Below, piece after piece: positions 11,170-21,599 of a stretch of DNA of 64,000 nt. A program made the position numbers and the translations under genes. The first letter of the stretch is position 1. The number at the start of each line of letters is the position of its first letter. The DNA comes from Borborobacter arsenicus (GTDB lineage: Bacteria > Pseudomonadota > Alphaproteobacteria > Rhizobiales > Rhizobiaceae), in NCBI RefSeq assembly GCF_003934165.1, contig NZ_RKST01000001.1, forward strand, positions 1-64,000, written 5' to 3'. The notes under the pieces were generated by a model, which made no database searches, was not told the origin of the DNA, and saw only the letters and a program-made list of their open reading frames with translations.

Positions 11170-11651
11170 ATGAGCTCGGCGAATTGGCGGATGCTTTCCT
11201 CAAAGCCTGCGCCCGCCACAAGATTCTGTCGGCAACGGCCGAATCCTGCACCGGTGGCCTCATCATCGCCGCGCTGACCGATATTCCGGGCTCCTCCTCC
11301 ATGGTCGATCGCGGCTTTATCACCTATTCCAACGAGGCCAAGATGGAGATGCTTGGTGTATCCGCCGCCACGCTCGATGCGCATGGAGCCGTGTCGCGTG
11401 AAACCGCCGTGGAGATGGCCGCCGGCGCGTTGGCGCGCTCGCACGCAGGCATTGCCCTTGCCGTTACAGGCATTGCCGGGCCCGATGGCGGTTCGCCCGA
11501 AAAGCCGGTCGGCCTGGTCTGGTTTGGCCTGGCAAGACGCGGCGAGGCACTGATCGCCGAAAAGCGCATATTCGAGAATAATGGCCGCGATTTCATCCGC
11601 CGCCAGACGGTGCGAACTGCACTCGAAATGGGCCTGAAGGCGCTTGAGTAG
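11166..11651 (+). CDS. pncC: Nicotinamide-nucleotide amidase, CinA C-terminal type
   Basis: A 161-residue CinA_C protein. Family members deamidate nicotinamide mononucleotide in NAD salvage. [12 protein letters not shown] (residues about 20-31) and [11 protein letters not shown] (near 99-109) are the signature motifs. The N-terminal CinA domain is absent, as is usual for the PncC form. The start overlaps the ispDF stop (ATGA). It converges on the START-domain gene, with the two stops adjacent. Confidence 0.9.
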   Translation: MNELGELADAFLKACARHKILSATAESCTGGLIIAALTDIPGSSSMVDRGFITYSNEAKMEMLGVSAATLDAHGAVSRETAVEMAAGALARSHAGIALAVTGIAGPDGGSPEKPVGLVWFGLARRGEALIAEKRIFENNGRDFIRRQTVRTALEMGLKALE

Positions 11652-12113
11652 CTACGCCACCTTCCCGGGTCCGTAGATCTCGACCGCTCTTTTCTCGAAC
11701 GCCTCCACGAACATGCGGAAGGCGCGGTCGAACATCGCGCCCATCAGCGCGCCGAGAATGCGGCTCTTGAATTCATAGTCGATGAAGAAGTGGATGTCGC
11801 AGGTGCCATCATCCGTTGCATCGAAGCGCCAAAGATTGCTCAGATAGCGGAATGGCCCATCAAGATATTTGACATCGATCGTGTAGTCGTCCGGCTTCAA
11901 ATGCACCTGGCTGGTGAAGGTTTCGCGGATCGCCTTGTAGCCCGCGGTCATATCGGCCACCAGTACCGTCTGCCCGTCACGCTCCCGGCGCGAGCGCACC
12001 GTAAGCGCTTCGCAAAGCGGCAGGAATTGCGGATATGTCTCCACATCCGCGACAAGCGCGAACATCTGGTCCGGCGTATGGGAAACCCGGCGGATCGTTT
12101 CGAATTTGGGCAT
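11652..12113 (-). CDS. Coenzyme Q-binding START-domain protein (COQ10/RatA family)
   Basis: A 153-residue SRPBCC (START) protein of the COQ10/RatA type. Family members bind ubiquinone and help respiratory electron transfer; the RatA toxin label from E. coli is not supported here. VADVETYPQFLPLC near residues 22-35 is the family hallmark. Its start overlaps the lipA stop (TGATG), so the two are translationally coupled and probably co-transcribed. Confidence 0.88.
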   Translation of the reverse strand: MPKFETIRRVSHTPDQMFALVADVETYPQFLPLCEALTVRSRRERDGQTVLVADMTAGYKAIRETFTSQVHLKPDDYTIDVKYLDGPFRYLSNLWRFDATDDGTCDIHFFIDYEFKSRILGALMGAMFDRAFRMFVEAFEKRAVEIYGPGKVA

Positions 12114-13090
12114 CAGACCAGTGCGTCGGCGCGCTTCTTCAGCTTTTCCTCGCGCGCTGCCCGCAACCTTGCGAAGTCCTCGCCGGCATGGTGGGAGGAG
12201 CGAGTAAGCGGACTGGACGATACCATCAGGAAGCCCTTGGTATAAGCGATGGTCTCGTAGGACTTGAACTCGTCCGGCGTCACGAACGCCTTCACCGGAT
12301 GGTGCTTCTTCGTCGGCTGAAGATATTGCCCGATGGTCATGAAGTCGACGTCCGCACTGCGCAGATCGTCCATCAGTTGCAGGATTTCGTTACGCTCCTC
12401 GCCGAGCCCGACCATGATTCCCGACTTGGTGAAGATCGACGGATCGAGTTCCTTCACCCGCTGCAACAGCCGCACCGAATGGAAATAGCGGGCGCCGGGC
12501 CGCACCGTCAGATAATTCGACGGCACCGTTTCGAGGTTGTGGTTGAAGACGTCCGGCTTGGCCGCAACGACTATCTCCAGCGCCCCCTCCTTGCGCAGGA
12601 AGTCCGGCGTCAGGATTTCGATGGTGGTTGCCGGCGTCATCTCACGGATGGCGCGGATCACCTCAGCAAAATGCTGCGCGCCGCCATCATCGAGATCATC
12701 GCGATCGACCGAGGTGATGACCACATGCGACAGCCCCATCTGCAGGACAGCCTTGGCGACGCTCTCCGGCTCGTTGGGGTCGAGCGGCAGCGGCCGTCCG
12801 GTCGCCACATTGCAGAAGGCGCAGGCGCGGGTACAGATCTCGCCCATGATCATGAAGGTCGCGTGCTTCTTTTCCCAGCACTCGCCGATATTGGGGCAGC
12901 CCGCCTCCTCGCACACCGTCACCAGCTTGTGCGAGCGAACGATGTCGCGCGTTTCGGCATAGCCCTTCGATACCGGCGCCTTGACACGAATCCAGTCCGG
13001 CTTGCGCAGCACCTCCTGGTCCGGCCGGTGCGCCTTTTCCGGATGCCGAACCCGGGGCGCCTTGGAGACGAGATCAAGCACTGTGACCAT
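12113..13090 (-). CDS. lipA: Lipoyl synthase
   Basis: A 325-residue radical SAM enzyme that inserts two sulfur atoms into octanoyl chains on lipoyl domains. The auxiliary cluster motif [12 protein letters not shown] and the radical [11 protein letters not shown] motif are both present. ATG 13090 is preceded by AGGAAAA; the frame opens 42 bases earlier. It lies beside the pyruvate dehydrogenase genes, whose E2 and E1-beta lipoyl domains are direct substrates. Confidence 0.97.
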   Translation of the reverse strand: MVTVLDLVSKAPRVRHPEKAHRPDQEVLRKPDWIRVKAPVSKGYAETRDIVRSHKLVTVCEEAGCPNIGECWEKKHATFMIMGEICTRACAFCNVATGRPLPLDPNEPESVAKAVLQMGLSHVVITSVDRDDLDDGGAQHFAEVIRAIREMTPATTIEILTPDFLRKEGALEIVVAAKPDVFNHNLETVPSNYLTVRPGARYFHSVRLLQRVKELDPSIFTKSGIMVGLGEERNEILQLMDDLRSADVDFMTIGQYLQPTKKHHPVKAFVTPDEFKSYETIAYTKGFLMVSSSPLTRSSHHAGEDFARLRAAREEKLKKRADALV

Positions 13091-13098
13091 GATTTTTC

Positions 13099-13377
13099 CT
13101 AGCGAGCCGCCTGCGAGCGGCCGAAAATCCACAGGATGAGAAGTGCGCCGGCAATGGCGACAACCAGATTGCCGAGGAAGCCGTAATAGTTGATTTCAAG
13201 CAGCCCGGCCAGCGTGCCGCCGACGAAAGACCCGGCGATGCCCACCAATATGTTGGTGATGAAGCCATGGTCGCGGTTCATGGTCTTTTCAGCGACATAG
13301 CCGGCCAGGAAGCCGATCACCAGCATCCCGAAAAAGCCGGTGCCCGGCATGCTCAGAATTCCGTATTGAGGGTCCAT
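13099..13377 (-). CDS. GlsB/YeaQ/YmgE-family small membrane protein
   Basis: A 92-residue hydrophobic protein with three predicted helices and glycine-rich repeats ([24 protein letters not shown]). It belongs to the transglycosylase-associated family, often stress-induced; its function is unknown. ATG 13375-13377 follows GAGGAGAGG, which rules out the longer frame to 13449. It lies between lpdA and lipA on the same strand. Confidence 0.87.
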   Translation of the reverse strand: MDPQYGILSMPGTGFFGMLVIGFLAGYVAEKTMNRDHGFITNILVGIAGSFVGGTLAGLLEINYYGFLGNLVVAIAGALLILWIFGRSQAAR

Positions 13378-13455
13378 CGGTCCTCTCCTCGCAAACTGTC
13401 CGCCAGCCCTGCATATAAGTCGCCGCCGCGCGCCGCAACAGGCGCGCATCCGCCG

Positions 13456-14901
13456 TCATGCATTCAGCGCGCGACCGTAAGCGTCGAGCACGCTTTCCTT
13501 CATCATTTCCGACAGCGTCGGGTGCGGGAAGATCGTGTGCATCAGTTCTTCCTCGGTCGTCTCCAGGTTCATCGCCACGACAAAGCCCTGGATGAGTTCA
13601 GTCACTTCAGCACCGATCATATGCGCGCCGAGCAGTTGCCCGGTTTTCTTGTCGAAAATGGTCTTGATGAAGCCCTGGTCCTCGCCAAGCGCGATCGCCT
13701 TGCCATTGGCGCCGAACTGAAAGCGGCCCACACGGATGTCGTGGCCGGCTTCCTTGGCCTTGGCCTCCGTCAGCCCGACCGAGGCGACCTGCGGATGGCA
13801 ATAGGTGCAGCCGGGAATCTTGAGCTTGTCCATGGCATGCACGCCCGGAACATTGGCGATCTTTTCCACGCAGACCACGCCCTCATGCTCGGCCTTGTGC
13901 GCCAGCATCGGCGGGCCGGCGACGTCGCCGATGGCATAGATGCCGGGCACATTGGTGCGGCCATAGCCATCCACCACCACGCAACCGCGATCCGTCTTCA
14001 CGCCAAGCTGCTCCAGCCCGAGATTTTCGATATTGCCCTGCACGCCGACGGCAGAGATCATCCGGTCGGCGGTGATCTTCTCTATCTTGCCGTCCTTCAG
14101 CTCGACATGGGCGGTCACCGAGTTCGCGCCCTTCTCGACCTTGGCCACCTTGGCATCGAGCAGAATCTTCATGCCCTGCTTTTCGAACTGCTTCTTGGCG
14201 AATGCCGAAACCTCGGCATCCTCCACCGGCATCACCGCCGGCAACAGTTCCACCACCGTCACCTCCGCCCCCATGGTGCGATAGAAGGAGGCGAATTCGA
14301 TGCCGATTGCGCCGGAGCCCATCACCAGCAGCGATTTCGGCATCTCCTGCGGCACCATCGCCTCAAAATAAGTCCAGATCAACTTGCCGTCCGGCTCGAT
14401 GCCGGGCAGCACGCGTGGCCGAGCGCCGGTCGCAAGGATGATGTGCTTTGCCGTATAGGTGCCCTCACCCTTGGTGTTCTTCGGCGCCGGGTGCTGAGGT
14501 TCCATCGGCTTCTTGGCCGTTTTTGTCACCACGATCTCACCCGGCTTGCTGAGCTTGGCCTCACCCCAGATCACATCGACCTTGTTCTTCTTCATCAGGA
14601 AGCCGACGCCGCCATTGAGGCGGGCCGAGACCCCGCGCGAACGCTCCACCACGGCCTTCACATCGGCCGACACCGTTCCGTCGATCTTCAGGCCGTAATT
14701 CTTGGCATGTTCGGCATAGTGCTTGATCTCGGCCGAACGCAGCAGCGCCTTGGTGGGAATGCAACCCCAATTGAGGCAAATACCGCCCAGATGCTCGCGC
14801 TCGACGATCGCCGTCTTGAAGCCGAGCTGTGCCGACCGCACCGCCGTCACATAGCCGCCCGGACCCGAACCGATGATGATGACGTCGTAGTTTTCGGCCA
14901 C
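13456..14901 (-). CDS. lpdA: Dihydrolipoyl dehydrogenase (E3)
   Basis: A 481-residue FAD flavoprotein that reoxidises dihydrolipoyl groups with NAD+. The FAD motif GSGPGG is at residues 11-16, the redox disulfide is C42-x4-C47 in GGICLNWGC, and HPTLSE near the C terminus carries the active-site His. The start is taken as GTG 14899-14901 because the GAGGAGA ribosome site lies inside the longer frame that begins at 14922. It ends the pdhA-pdhB-pdhC-lpdA series. Confidence 0.95.
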   Translation of the reverse strand: MAENYDVIIIGSGPGGYVTAVRSAQLGFKTAIVEREHLGGICLNWGCIPTKALLRSAEIKHYAEHAKNYGLKIDGTVSADVKAVVERSRGVSARLNGGVGFLMKKNKVDVIWGEAKLSKPGEIVVTKTAKKPMEPQHPAPKNTKGEGTYTAKHIILATGARPRVLPGIEPDGKLIWTYFEAMVPQEMPKSLLVMGSGAIGIEFASFYRTMGAEVTVVELLPAVMPVEDAEVSAFAKKQFEKQGMKILLDAKVAKVEKGANSVTAHVELKDGKIEKITADRMISAVGVQGNIENLGLEQLGVKTDRGCVVVDGYGRTNVPGIYAIGDVAGPPMLAHKAEHEGVVCVEKIANVPGVHAMDKLKIPGCTYCHPQVASVGLTEAKAKEAGHDIRVGRFQFGANGKAIALGEDQGFIKTIFDKKTGQLLGAHMIGAEVTELIQGFVVAMNLETTEEELMHTIFPHPTLSEMMKESVLDAYGRALNA

Positions 14902-14970
14902 GGATTTTCTCCTCGGTTCCAATTTCCGGTCTTTCGGGGCAACCGCCGCCGGCCGGCGGCGGTCAGGAAA

Positions 14971-16368
14971 TCACACCAGCATTCCCATCGGATTTTCGAT
15001 GTGGCGCTTGAAAGCGGCAAGCAGTTCGGCACCCAATGCACCATCGACGGCTCGATGGTCGGTCGAAAGCGTCACCGACATAATGGTGGCGATCTTGATC
15101 TCGCCATTCTTGACCACCGCCCGCTCCTCGCCGGCGCCAACCGCCAGAATGGTGGCGTGCGGCGGGTTGATGACGGCAGAAAAGTCCTTGATGCCGAACA
15201 TGCCGAGATTGGAAACCGCAGTCGTCCCGCCCTGATATTCCTCAGGCTTCAGCTTGCGGCTCCTGGCGCGCGCGGCCATATCCTTCATCTCGTTGGAGAT
15301 TACGGACAGCGTCTTCTCATCGGCCTTGCGCACGATCGGCGTGATCAGCCCGCCGGGGATCGACACGGCAACGCCGACATCGGCATGCTTGTGCTGCACC
15401 ATCGCACTGTCGGTCCATGAGACATTTGCCGCCGGAACGTCGCGCAGCGCCAGTGCCATCGCCTTGATGACCAGGTCGTTGACCGACAGCTTGTAGGCGG
15501 GAACATCGCCCTTGTCGGTCTTGCGCATCGGTGCGGCATCATTGAGCTGCTTGCGCAGCGCAAGCAGGGCGTCGAGCTCGCAATCCAGCGTCAGATAGAA
15601 ATGCGGGATCGTGCTCTTGGCTTCCACCAGCCGCCGCGCAATGACCTTGCGCATATTGTCGTGCGGCACCAGTTCGTAGGAGCCTTCCTCGAAAAGCTTG
15701 AGTACGGCATCATCCGACATCGGCTTGGGCGCGCTGGCCGGTGCGTCTGCCGGTGCCTTCGCAGCAGGCGTTGCCTTGGCGCCGCCACCGGCAATCGCTG
15801 CCTCGACATCGGCCTTCACCACGCGGCCGCGCGGTCCGCTGCCTGCAATTGCGGCGACATCGATGCCCGCATCCTTGGCAATGCGGCGGGCAAGCGGCGA
15901 GGCGAAGGCGCGATCTGCCCCATTACCCTCCCCCTTGTGGGAAGGGTCGGTGCGCAGCACCGGGGTGGGGGCCGCTTGCGTTGCAACAGCCTTCTCACCC
16001 CCACCCGCGCCTTCGGCGCGACCTCCCCCATCCGAGGGGGAGGTAAGAGCCTTCTCCTGCTTAGCCTCTGCCTTGGCAGGTGCAGCACCATCGCCGCCGG
16101 CCTTGGCCGCAGCACCCACATCCTCACCGTCGGCCGCCAGAACGGCGATCAGCGCATTGACCTTGACGCCTTCGGTGCCGGCAGGCACGACGAGCTTTGC
16201 CACCGTGCCTTCATCCACGGCCTCGACTTCCATCGTCGCCTTATCGGTCTCGATCTCGGCGATCACGTCGCCGGGCGAAACCTTGTCGCCTTCCTTGACC
16301 AGCCACTTGGCAAGATTGCCCTCTTCCATTGTCGGCGAGAGGGCAGGCATGGTGATGTTGATCGGCAT
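14971..16368 (-). CDS. pdhC: Dihydrolipoyllysine acetyltransferase (E2 of pyruvate dehydrogenase)
   Basis: A 465-residue E2. One lipoyl domain covers residues 1-80 with the lipoylated Lys43 in [11 protein letters not shown]; the E1/E3-binding domain starts near residue 155 (ASPLARRIAKDAGID); the catalytic domain runs from about 235 and ends with the DHRAVDG motif. Residues of about 109-148 in the first linker are unusual: rich in Gly, Pro, Ser and Arg and encoded by a GC-rich palindromic repeat (15925-16044). The frame is intact, so the enzyme probably works with a longer linker. Confidence 0.95.
   Translation of the reverse strand: MPINITMPALSPTMEEGNLAKWLVKEGDKVSPGDVIAEIETDKATMEVEAVDEGTVAKLVVPAGTEGVKVNALIAVLAADGEDVGAAAKAGGDGAAPAKAEAKQEKALTSPSDGGGRAEGAGGGEKAVATQAAPTPVLRTDPSHKGEGNGADRAFASPLARRIAKDAGIDVAAIAGSGPRGRVVKADVEAAIAGGGAKATPAAKAPADAPASAPKPMSDDAVLKLFEEGSYELVPHDNMRKVIARRLVEAKSTIPHFYLTLDCELDALLALRKQLNDAAPMRKTDKGDVPAYKLSVNDLVIKAMALALRDVPAANVSWTDSAMVQHKHADVGVAVSIPGGLITPIVRKADEKTLSVISNEMKDMAARARSRKLKPEEYQGGTTAVSNLGMFGIKDFSAVINPPHATILAVGAGEERAVVKNGEIKIATIMSVTLSTDHRAVDGALGAELLAAFKRHIENPMGMLV
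15925..16044. repeat. Palindromic repeat element inserted in the pdhC reading frame
   Basis: Two half-elements face each other. The left half (15925-15971) has an ACCCT/AGGGT-flanked hairpin, then GGTGC-GCA-GCACC, then GGGGTGGGGG. The right half (15994-16044) has the mirrored order: CACCCCCACC, then CGCGCC-TTC-GGCGCG (16006-16020), then ACCTCCCCC-ATCCGA-GGGGGAGGT (16021-16044). Between them are 22 bases. Length is 120 bp, a multiple of three, and there is no stop in the pdhC frame. A related module lies in intergenic DNA at 24151-24202. This resembles protein-coding insertions of palindromic elements known from Rickettsia. Confidence 0.8.
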
Positions 16369-16380
16369 GAGCGTCCCCCC

Positions 16381-17775
16381 TCAGCGATAAGTGACGGCTT
16401 TCACCGCCTCGACGACCTCGCCGACATTGGGCAGCGCCAGCTTTTCGAGATTGGCCGCATAGGGCATCGGCACGTCCTTTCCGGCAATGGTGATCACGGG
16501 CGCGTCGAGGAAATCGAATGCGCGCTGCATCACCTGGCTGGCAATATGGTCGCCGACCGAACTCTGCGGGAAACCTTCCTCCACCACGACGAGGCGATTG
16601 GTTTTCTTGACAGAAGCAATCACCGTATCGAAATCGAGCGGCCTGATGGTACGAAGATCGATGATCTCGACATCGATGCCCATCTCGCGCAGCTCGGCTT
16701 CAGCCTTCACCGCATAGGTCATACCGATGCCGAAGGAGACGATGGTCACGTCCTTGCCCTGCTTGTGGATGCGTGCCTTGCCGATCGGTAGCACGAAATC
16801 ATCCAGCTTGGGCACGTCGAAATGCTGGCCGTAGAGGATCTCGTTCTCGAGGAAGATCACCGGATTGGGATCGCGGATCGCAGCCTTCAGTAGGCCCTTG
16901 GCATCGGCCGCCGTATAGGGCATCACCACTTTCAGCCCCGGAATATGGCTGTACCAGGCGGCATAGCACTGCGAGTGCTGGGCGGCGACGCGGGCGGCAG
17001 CCCCATTCGGACCGCGGAAGACGATAGGCGCACCCATCTGGCCGCCCGACATATAGAGCGTCTTGGCCGCCGAGTTGACGATCTGATCGATCGCCTGCAT
17101 GGCGAAATTGAAGGTCATGAATTCCACGATCGGCTTCAACCCGGCAAAGGCAGCACCAACGCCGACGCCGGCAAAACCGTGCTCGGTGATCGGCGTATCG
17201 ACCACTCGCCGGTTGCCGAACTCCTGCAGCAACCCTTGCGTGATCTTGTAGGCGCCCTGATATTCGGCGACCTCCTCGCCCATCACGAACACGTCTTCAT
17301 CACGGCGCATTTCCTCGGCCATCGCATCGCGCAATGCTTCACGCACCGTGGTCGAAACCATCTCCGTGCCCGCCGGAATATCCGGATCGGCCGCAACTTC
17401 CGCCTTGGGCGCAGCGGCGACAGGCTGCGCCGCCGGCTTTGATGCCGCTGAGGCTTCGACCGGCGCTTCGGGTGCTTTGGCAGGAGCCTCGCTTTTCGCA
17501 GTCGCCGGCGCTTTCATCGCATCGGCGCTTTCGCCGTCGGCCAGAAGCACGGCGATCGGTGTATTGACCTTCACCCCTTCGGTGCCGGCCGCAATCAGGA
17601 TCTTGCCCAGAGTACCCTCGTCGACAGCCTCAACTTCCATCGTCGCCTTGTCGGTCTCGATCTCGGCAATAACGTCGCCGGCGACAACCTTGTCGCCCTC
17701 ATTCTTCAGCCACTTTGCTAGGTTGCCCTCTTCCATCGTCGGCGAGAGCGCGGGCATGAGAATTTCGATCGGCAT
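16381..17775 (-). CDS. pdhB: Pyruvate dehydrogenase E1 beta subunit with N-terminal lipoyl domain
   Basis: A 464-residue protein. Residues 1-80 form a lipoyl domain nearly identical to that of PdhC (Lys43 in [11 protein letters not shown]), an Ala/Pro-rich linker covers about 85-135, and the thiamine-diphosphate-dependent transketolase-like E1-beta part follows. The extra lipoyl domain is a known feature of rhizobial and other alphaproteobacterial E1-beta chains. It starts 15 bases after pdhA and ends 12 bases before pdhC. Confidence 0.96.
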   Translation of the reverse strand: MPIEILMPALSPTMEEGNLAKWLKNEGDKVVAGDVIAEIETDKATMEVEAVDEGTLGKILIAAGTEGVKVNTPIAVLLADGESADAMKAPATAKSEAPAKAPEAPVEASAASKPAAQPVAAAPKAEVAADPDIPAGTEMVSTTVREALRDAMAEEMRRDEDVFVMGEEVAEYQGAYKITQGLLQEFGNRRVVDTPITEHGFAGVGVGAAFAGLKPIVEFMTFNFAMQAIDQIVNSAAKTLYMSGGQMGAPIVFRGPNGAAARVAAQHSQCYAAWYSHIPGLKVVMPYTAADAKGLLKAAIRDPNPVIFLENEILYGQHFDVPKLDDFVLPIGKARIHKQGKDVTIVSFGIGMTYAVKAEAELREMGIDVEIIDLRTIRPLDFDTVIASVKKTNRLVVVEEGFPQSSVGDHIASQVMQRAFDFLDAPVITIAGKDVPMPYAANLEKLALPNVGEVVEAVKAVTYR

Positions 17776-17790
17776 ATCCCTGCCCTCCCC

Positions 17791-18834
17791 TTAATGTACG
17801 ATGTCGGTCCAGAGCTCGGACGCATCCGGCTCCGGGTCGGCCTGCGCGAATTCGGCAGCATCGGCCACAATGTCGCGCACCTCCTTGTCGATCGCCTTCA
17901 GGTCGTCCTCGCTCGCCCACTTCTTGTCGAACAGACGCGCCTTGACCTGCTCGATCGGGTCGTGCTCGGAGCGCATCTTCTGCACCTCCTCCTTGGTCCG
18001 GTATTTCGCGGGGTCGGACATGGAGTGGCCGCGATAGCGGTAGGTCTGCATCTCAAGGATGATCGGGCCCTTGCCTGCGCGACACCATTCGGTCGCCATG
18101 TCGCCCGCCGCCTTCACCGCGCGCACATCCATGCCATCCACCTGTATGCCGGGAATGCGGAAGGACGTACCACGCTGCGAGAAGTCAGTTTCGGCAGACG
18201 AGCGCGTCACCGAAGTGCCCATCGCATAGCGGTTGTTCTCGATGATATAGATCACCGGCAGCCTCCACAGCGAGGCCATGTTGAAGCTTTCATAGACTTG
18301 GCCCTGGTTGGCCGCACCATCGCCAAAATAGGTCAGCGACACGTTCTTGTTGCCGCGATAGCGGTTGGCGAAGGCAAGTCCGGTGCCGAGCGGCACCTGC
18401 GCACCGACGATGCCGTGGCCGCCATAAAACTGCTTCTCCTTGGAGAACATGTGCATGGAGCCACCCTTGCCCTTGGAGTAGCCACCCTGCCGTCCAGTCA
18501 GCTCCGCCATCACCCCGCGCGGCGACATGTCCATCGCCAGCATATGGCCGTGATCGCGATAGGCGGTGATCATCTGGTCGCCTTCGATCAGCGCCATCTG
18601 CATACCGGTCACCACCGCTTCCTGGCCGATATAGAGGTGGCAGAAGCCGCCGATGAAACCCATGCCGTAGAGTTGGCCGGCCTTCTCCTCGAAGCGCCGG
18701 ATCAGAAGCATGTGGCGATAGGCCGAAAGCTCCTGCTCCTTGGTGAATTCAACTGGCTTGGGCGTTACGGGGTTGGAACCGGATTTGGCATCCGCTTTCG
18801 ATTTCGCGGGCGCCCTTTTGGCGGCAGCAGCCAT
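17791..18834 (-). CDS. pdhA: Pyruvate dehydrogenase E1 alpha subunit
   Basis: A 347-residue E1-alpha. The thiamine diphosphate motif GDGAANQGQVYESFNMA begins near residue 171 and ends in the conserved Asn; the phosphorylation-loop region YRYRGHSMSDPAKYR is present near 266. The Lys/Ala-rich first 25 residues are typical of the family in this order. It is the first gene of the pdhA-pdhB-pdhC-lpdA run. Confidence 0.97.
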   Translation of the reverse strand: MAAAAKRAPAKSKADAKSGSNPVTPKPVEFTKEQELSAYRHMLLIRRFEEKAGQLYGMGFIGGFCHLYIGQEAVVTGMQMALIEGDQMITAYRDHGHMLAMDMSPRGVMAELTGRQGGYSKGKGGSMHMFSKEKQFYGGHGIVGAQVPLGTGLAFANRYRGNKNVSLTYFGDGAANQGQVYESFNMASLWRLPVIYIIENNRYAMGTSVTRSSAETDFSQRGTSFRIPGIQVDGMDVRAVKAAGDMATEWCRAGKGPIILEMQTYRYRGHSMSDPAKYRTKEEVQKMRSEHDPIEQVKARLFDKKWASEDDLKAIDKEVRDIVADAAEFAQADPEPDASELWTDIVH

Positions 18835-18901
18835 GCATCACTCCCTGATACTGTCTCTTACGGACACTGAGAGGATGCCTCCACCCCCTCGAATTGGCAG
18901 G

Positions 18902-18948
18902 AACCTAGCATGCAATCTCATGTTCTGCCATGCGGAAAAATGCATGGC
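18902..18948 (-). promoter_or_regulatory. Candidate pdhA control region with inverted repeat
   Basis: GCCATGC and GCATGGC (18927-18933 and 18942-18948) form a 7-bp inverted repeat around an 8-base A-rich spacer. On the minus strand it overlaps a weak -35 box ATGGCA (18926-18931), which is 18 bases from TAGGTT (18902-18907). An operator over the pdhA promoter is possible; no regulator is known from the sequence. Confidence 0.3.
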
Positions 18949-19006
18949 TGACATGCGCTTAAATGCCTATAATCATTGAAGATATTATCGATTAACCGCT
19001 ATCGGG

Positions 19007-19333
19007 TTAATTCGCGTGATTGACCGGCCGCATGATGGTTATCTCGTCGGCGTGTGACAAATTAAGCGCCTTGCGGGCTTGCTCGTCAAGCATGTCCTTT
19101 TCAAGCGTCCCGTCATGCAACAGCTGCACCCGGCGCTCCAGATCGATCCGCTGGGCCCGGATGGCATCAAGCTTGCCCTGCAATTCGGCAGTGCGCGCAT
19201 GCAACTGGTATTTGGAGTAGATGCCGAATTCGCCGTGATAGGCATGAAAGCCGAAATAGGACAGGAACAGCACGGTCAGCGCCGGCACGATCAGCCGACC
19301 CGTTTTTCTGTCCTTGTGCTGGCGAGTCCACAT
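19007..19333 (-). CDS. ftsB: Septum formation initiator protein FtsB/DivIC family
   Basis: A 108-residue single-pass membrane protein: a short N terminus, a transmembrane helix at about 15-33, then a coiled coil at about 40-85. FtsB-type proteins join FtsL and FtsQ in the divisome. The second ATG (19331-19333) is chosen because GAGAGGGA lies at a proper distance from it and too close to the first. It lies between eno and pdhA, the usual place for this gene in many bacteria. Confidence 0.85.
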   Translation of the reverse strand: MWTRQHKDRKTGRLIVPALTVLFLSYFGFHAYHGEFGIYSKYQLHARTAELQGKLDAIRAQRIDLERRVQLLHDGTLEKDMLDEQARKALNLSHADEITIMRPVNHAN

Positions 19334-19417
19334 AAGCATTTCCCTCTCGCCCCATCTCGCGCATTCTTGCTTAATGGACGGTTACGAAGGCACCGATTTC
19401 AGCCCATGACACGCAAA

Positions 19418-19441
19418 AAGGGCGAGGTCTCCCCCGCCCTT
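19418..19441 (-). terminator. Terminator of eno
   Basis: AAGGGCG and CGCCCTT pair around the GC-rich inner bases; on the minus strand the stem is followed by TTTTTGCG. It lies about 40 bases after the eno stop. Confidence 0.75.
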
Positions 19442-19481
19442 CAATCTCACTGCAGGCTGGCATAGCCAGGTATTGCAGGTT

Positions 19482-20756
<1,275 letters not shown>

Positions 20757-20841
20757 TCAGAGCCCTCGATGGTGACGGTAAAAATCGTGGCTTCTCTTAG
20801 CGGAAGCGGCCGAAAACGCAAACTGCTGCGTAATGAAAAAA

Positions 20842-20863
20842 GCCCCGCCAGACATAGCGGGGC
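20842..20863 (-). terminator. Terminator of the PRC-barrel gene
   Basis: GCCCCGC and GCGGGGC pair around an 8-base loop; on the minus strand a TTTTTTC run follows. It lies about 30 bases beyond the PRC-barrel stop. Confidence 0.8.
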
Positions 20864-20890
20864 CTTTTGTGCACAACCGACGGGGAAGCA

Positions 20891-21253
20891 TCACCAATAG
20901 GGATCGACCTTGTAATAGTCATAGGACGCATCGCGCGCCCTTGTCCCATCTGCGCCAGTCAGTTCATTGATCGAATAGACGGGCGCTGCTTCGAGTTGCT
21001 CCTTGGTGAAAGGCACCACATAGCCGCCCTTGTCGACCTCATAGTCGAGCAGCGACCATGGGATGGCGTGATATTTCTCACCTATTCCCAGAAAACCGCC
21101 GAAACCGATCACCGCGAACATGATGCCGTTCGACGTCTTATCGAGCATCACATCCTCGATCGAGCCGATACTTTCGCCGGCGGTGTTGTAGACATTGGTG
21201 CCGATCACGCGCGAAGCGGCAATTGCGTCGGTATGCCTGGAAACTGTCGGCAT
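20891..21253 (-). CDS. PRC-barrel domain protein
   Basis: A 120-residue soluble protein. The PRC-barrel fold is shown by AASRVIGTNVYNTAGESIG then IEDVMLDKTSNGIMFAVIGFGGFLG, near residues 12-60. The domain occurs in RimM and in photosynthetic reaction centres; stand-alone forms like this are common in rhizobia and have no set function. Two upstream ATGs exist (21268 and 21259), but AGGAGA is inside them, so the start is ATG 21253. It ends in a tyrosine-rich tail. Confidence 0.85.
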   Translation of the reverse strand: MPTVSRHTDAIAASRVIGTNVYNTAGESIGSIEDVMLDKTSNGIMFAVIGFGGFLGIGEKYHAIPWSLLDYEVDKGGYVVPFTKEQLEAAPVYSINELTGADGTRARDASYDYYKVDPYW

Positions 21254-21338
21254 CTTCATTCTCCTCATTGTTCGTTGACACGAACGTCAATGGGGAGCCC
21301 TGCGGAAAGTTCCTGAATGTGATCGCGACGACGACGAC

Positions 21339-21542
21339 CTAGTCCTCCAGGACGAATGTCACCTTCATGTTCACGCGATAAGCGGTGATCTGACCGCCCT
21401 CGACCACGACCTTCTGCTCCTGGATCCACGCTCCCTCGATATTCTTGAGCGTCTTTACCGCTCGCGCGACCCCCTGCTCGATGGCGTCCTCGAAGCTGCT
21501 TGTCGATGACGATGTGATTTCGGTTACCCGGGCGACTGACAT
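21339..21542 (-). CDS. Dodecin flavin-binding protein
   Basis: A 67-residue protein of dodecin type. Dodecins form hollow dodecamers that store flavins or coenzyme A. The pattern VTEITSSSTSSFEDAIEQGV followed by GAWIQEQKVVVEGGQITAYRVNMKVTF fits the family over its whole length, including the Trp that stacks on flavin. It lies between kdsA and the PRC-barrel gene. Confidence 0.92.
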   Translation of the reverse strand: MSVARVTEITSSSTSSFEDAIEQGVARAVKTLKNIEGAWIQEQKVVVEGGQITAYRVNMKVTFVLED

Positions 21543-21599
21543 GGCGTCCTCCTTGGCACGCCCCTCGCCCGAACAGCCTAATCCCGCTGGGCGGCGACC

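Noticed and set aside
11652-12113. RatA toxin of a toxin-antitoxin pair
   Set aside because: The COQ10/START family is better explained as a ubiquinone-binding protein, and no antitoxin partner is adjacent; it is coupled to lipA.
13267-15420. 717-codon open frame on the plus strand opposite lpdA and pdhC
   Set aside because: It spans two conserved minus-strand genes and their gap, with His/Arg/Asp-rich shadow composition.
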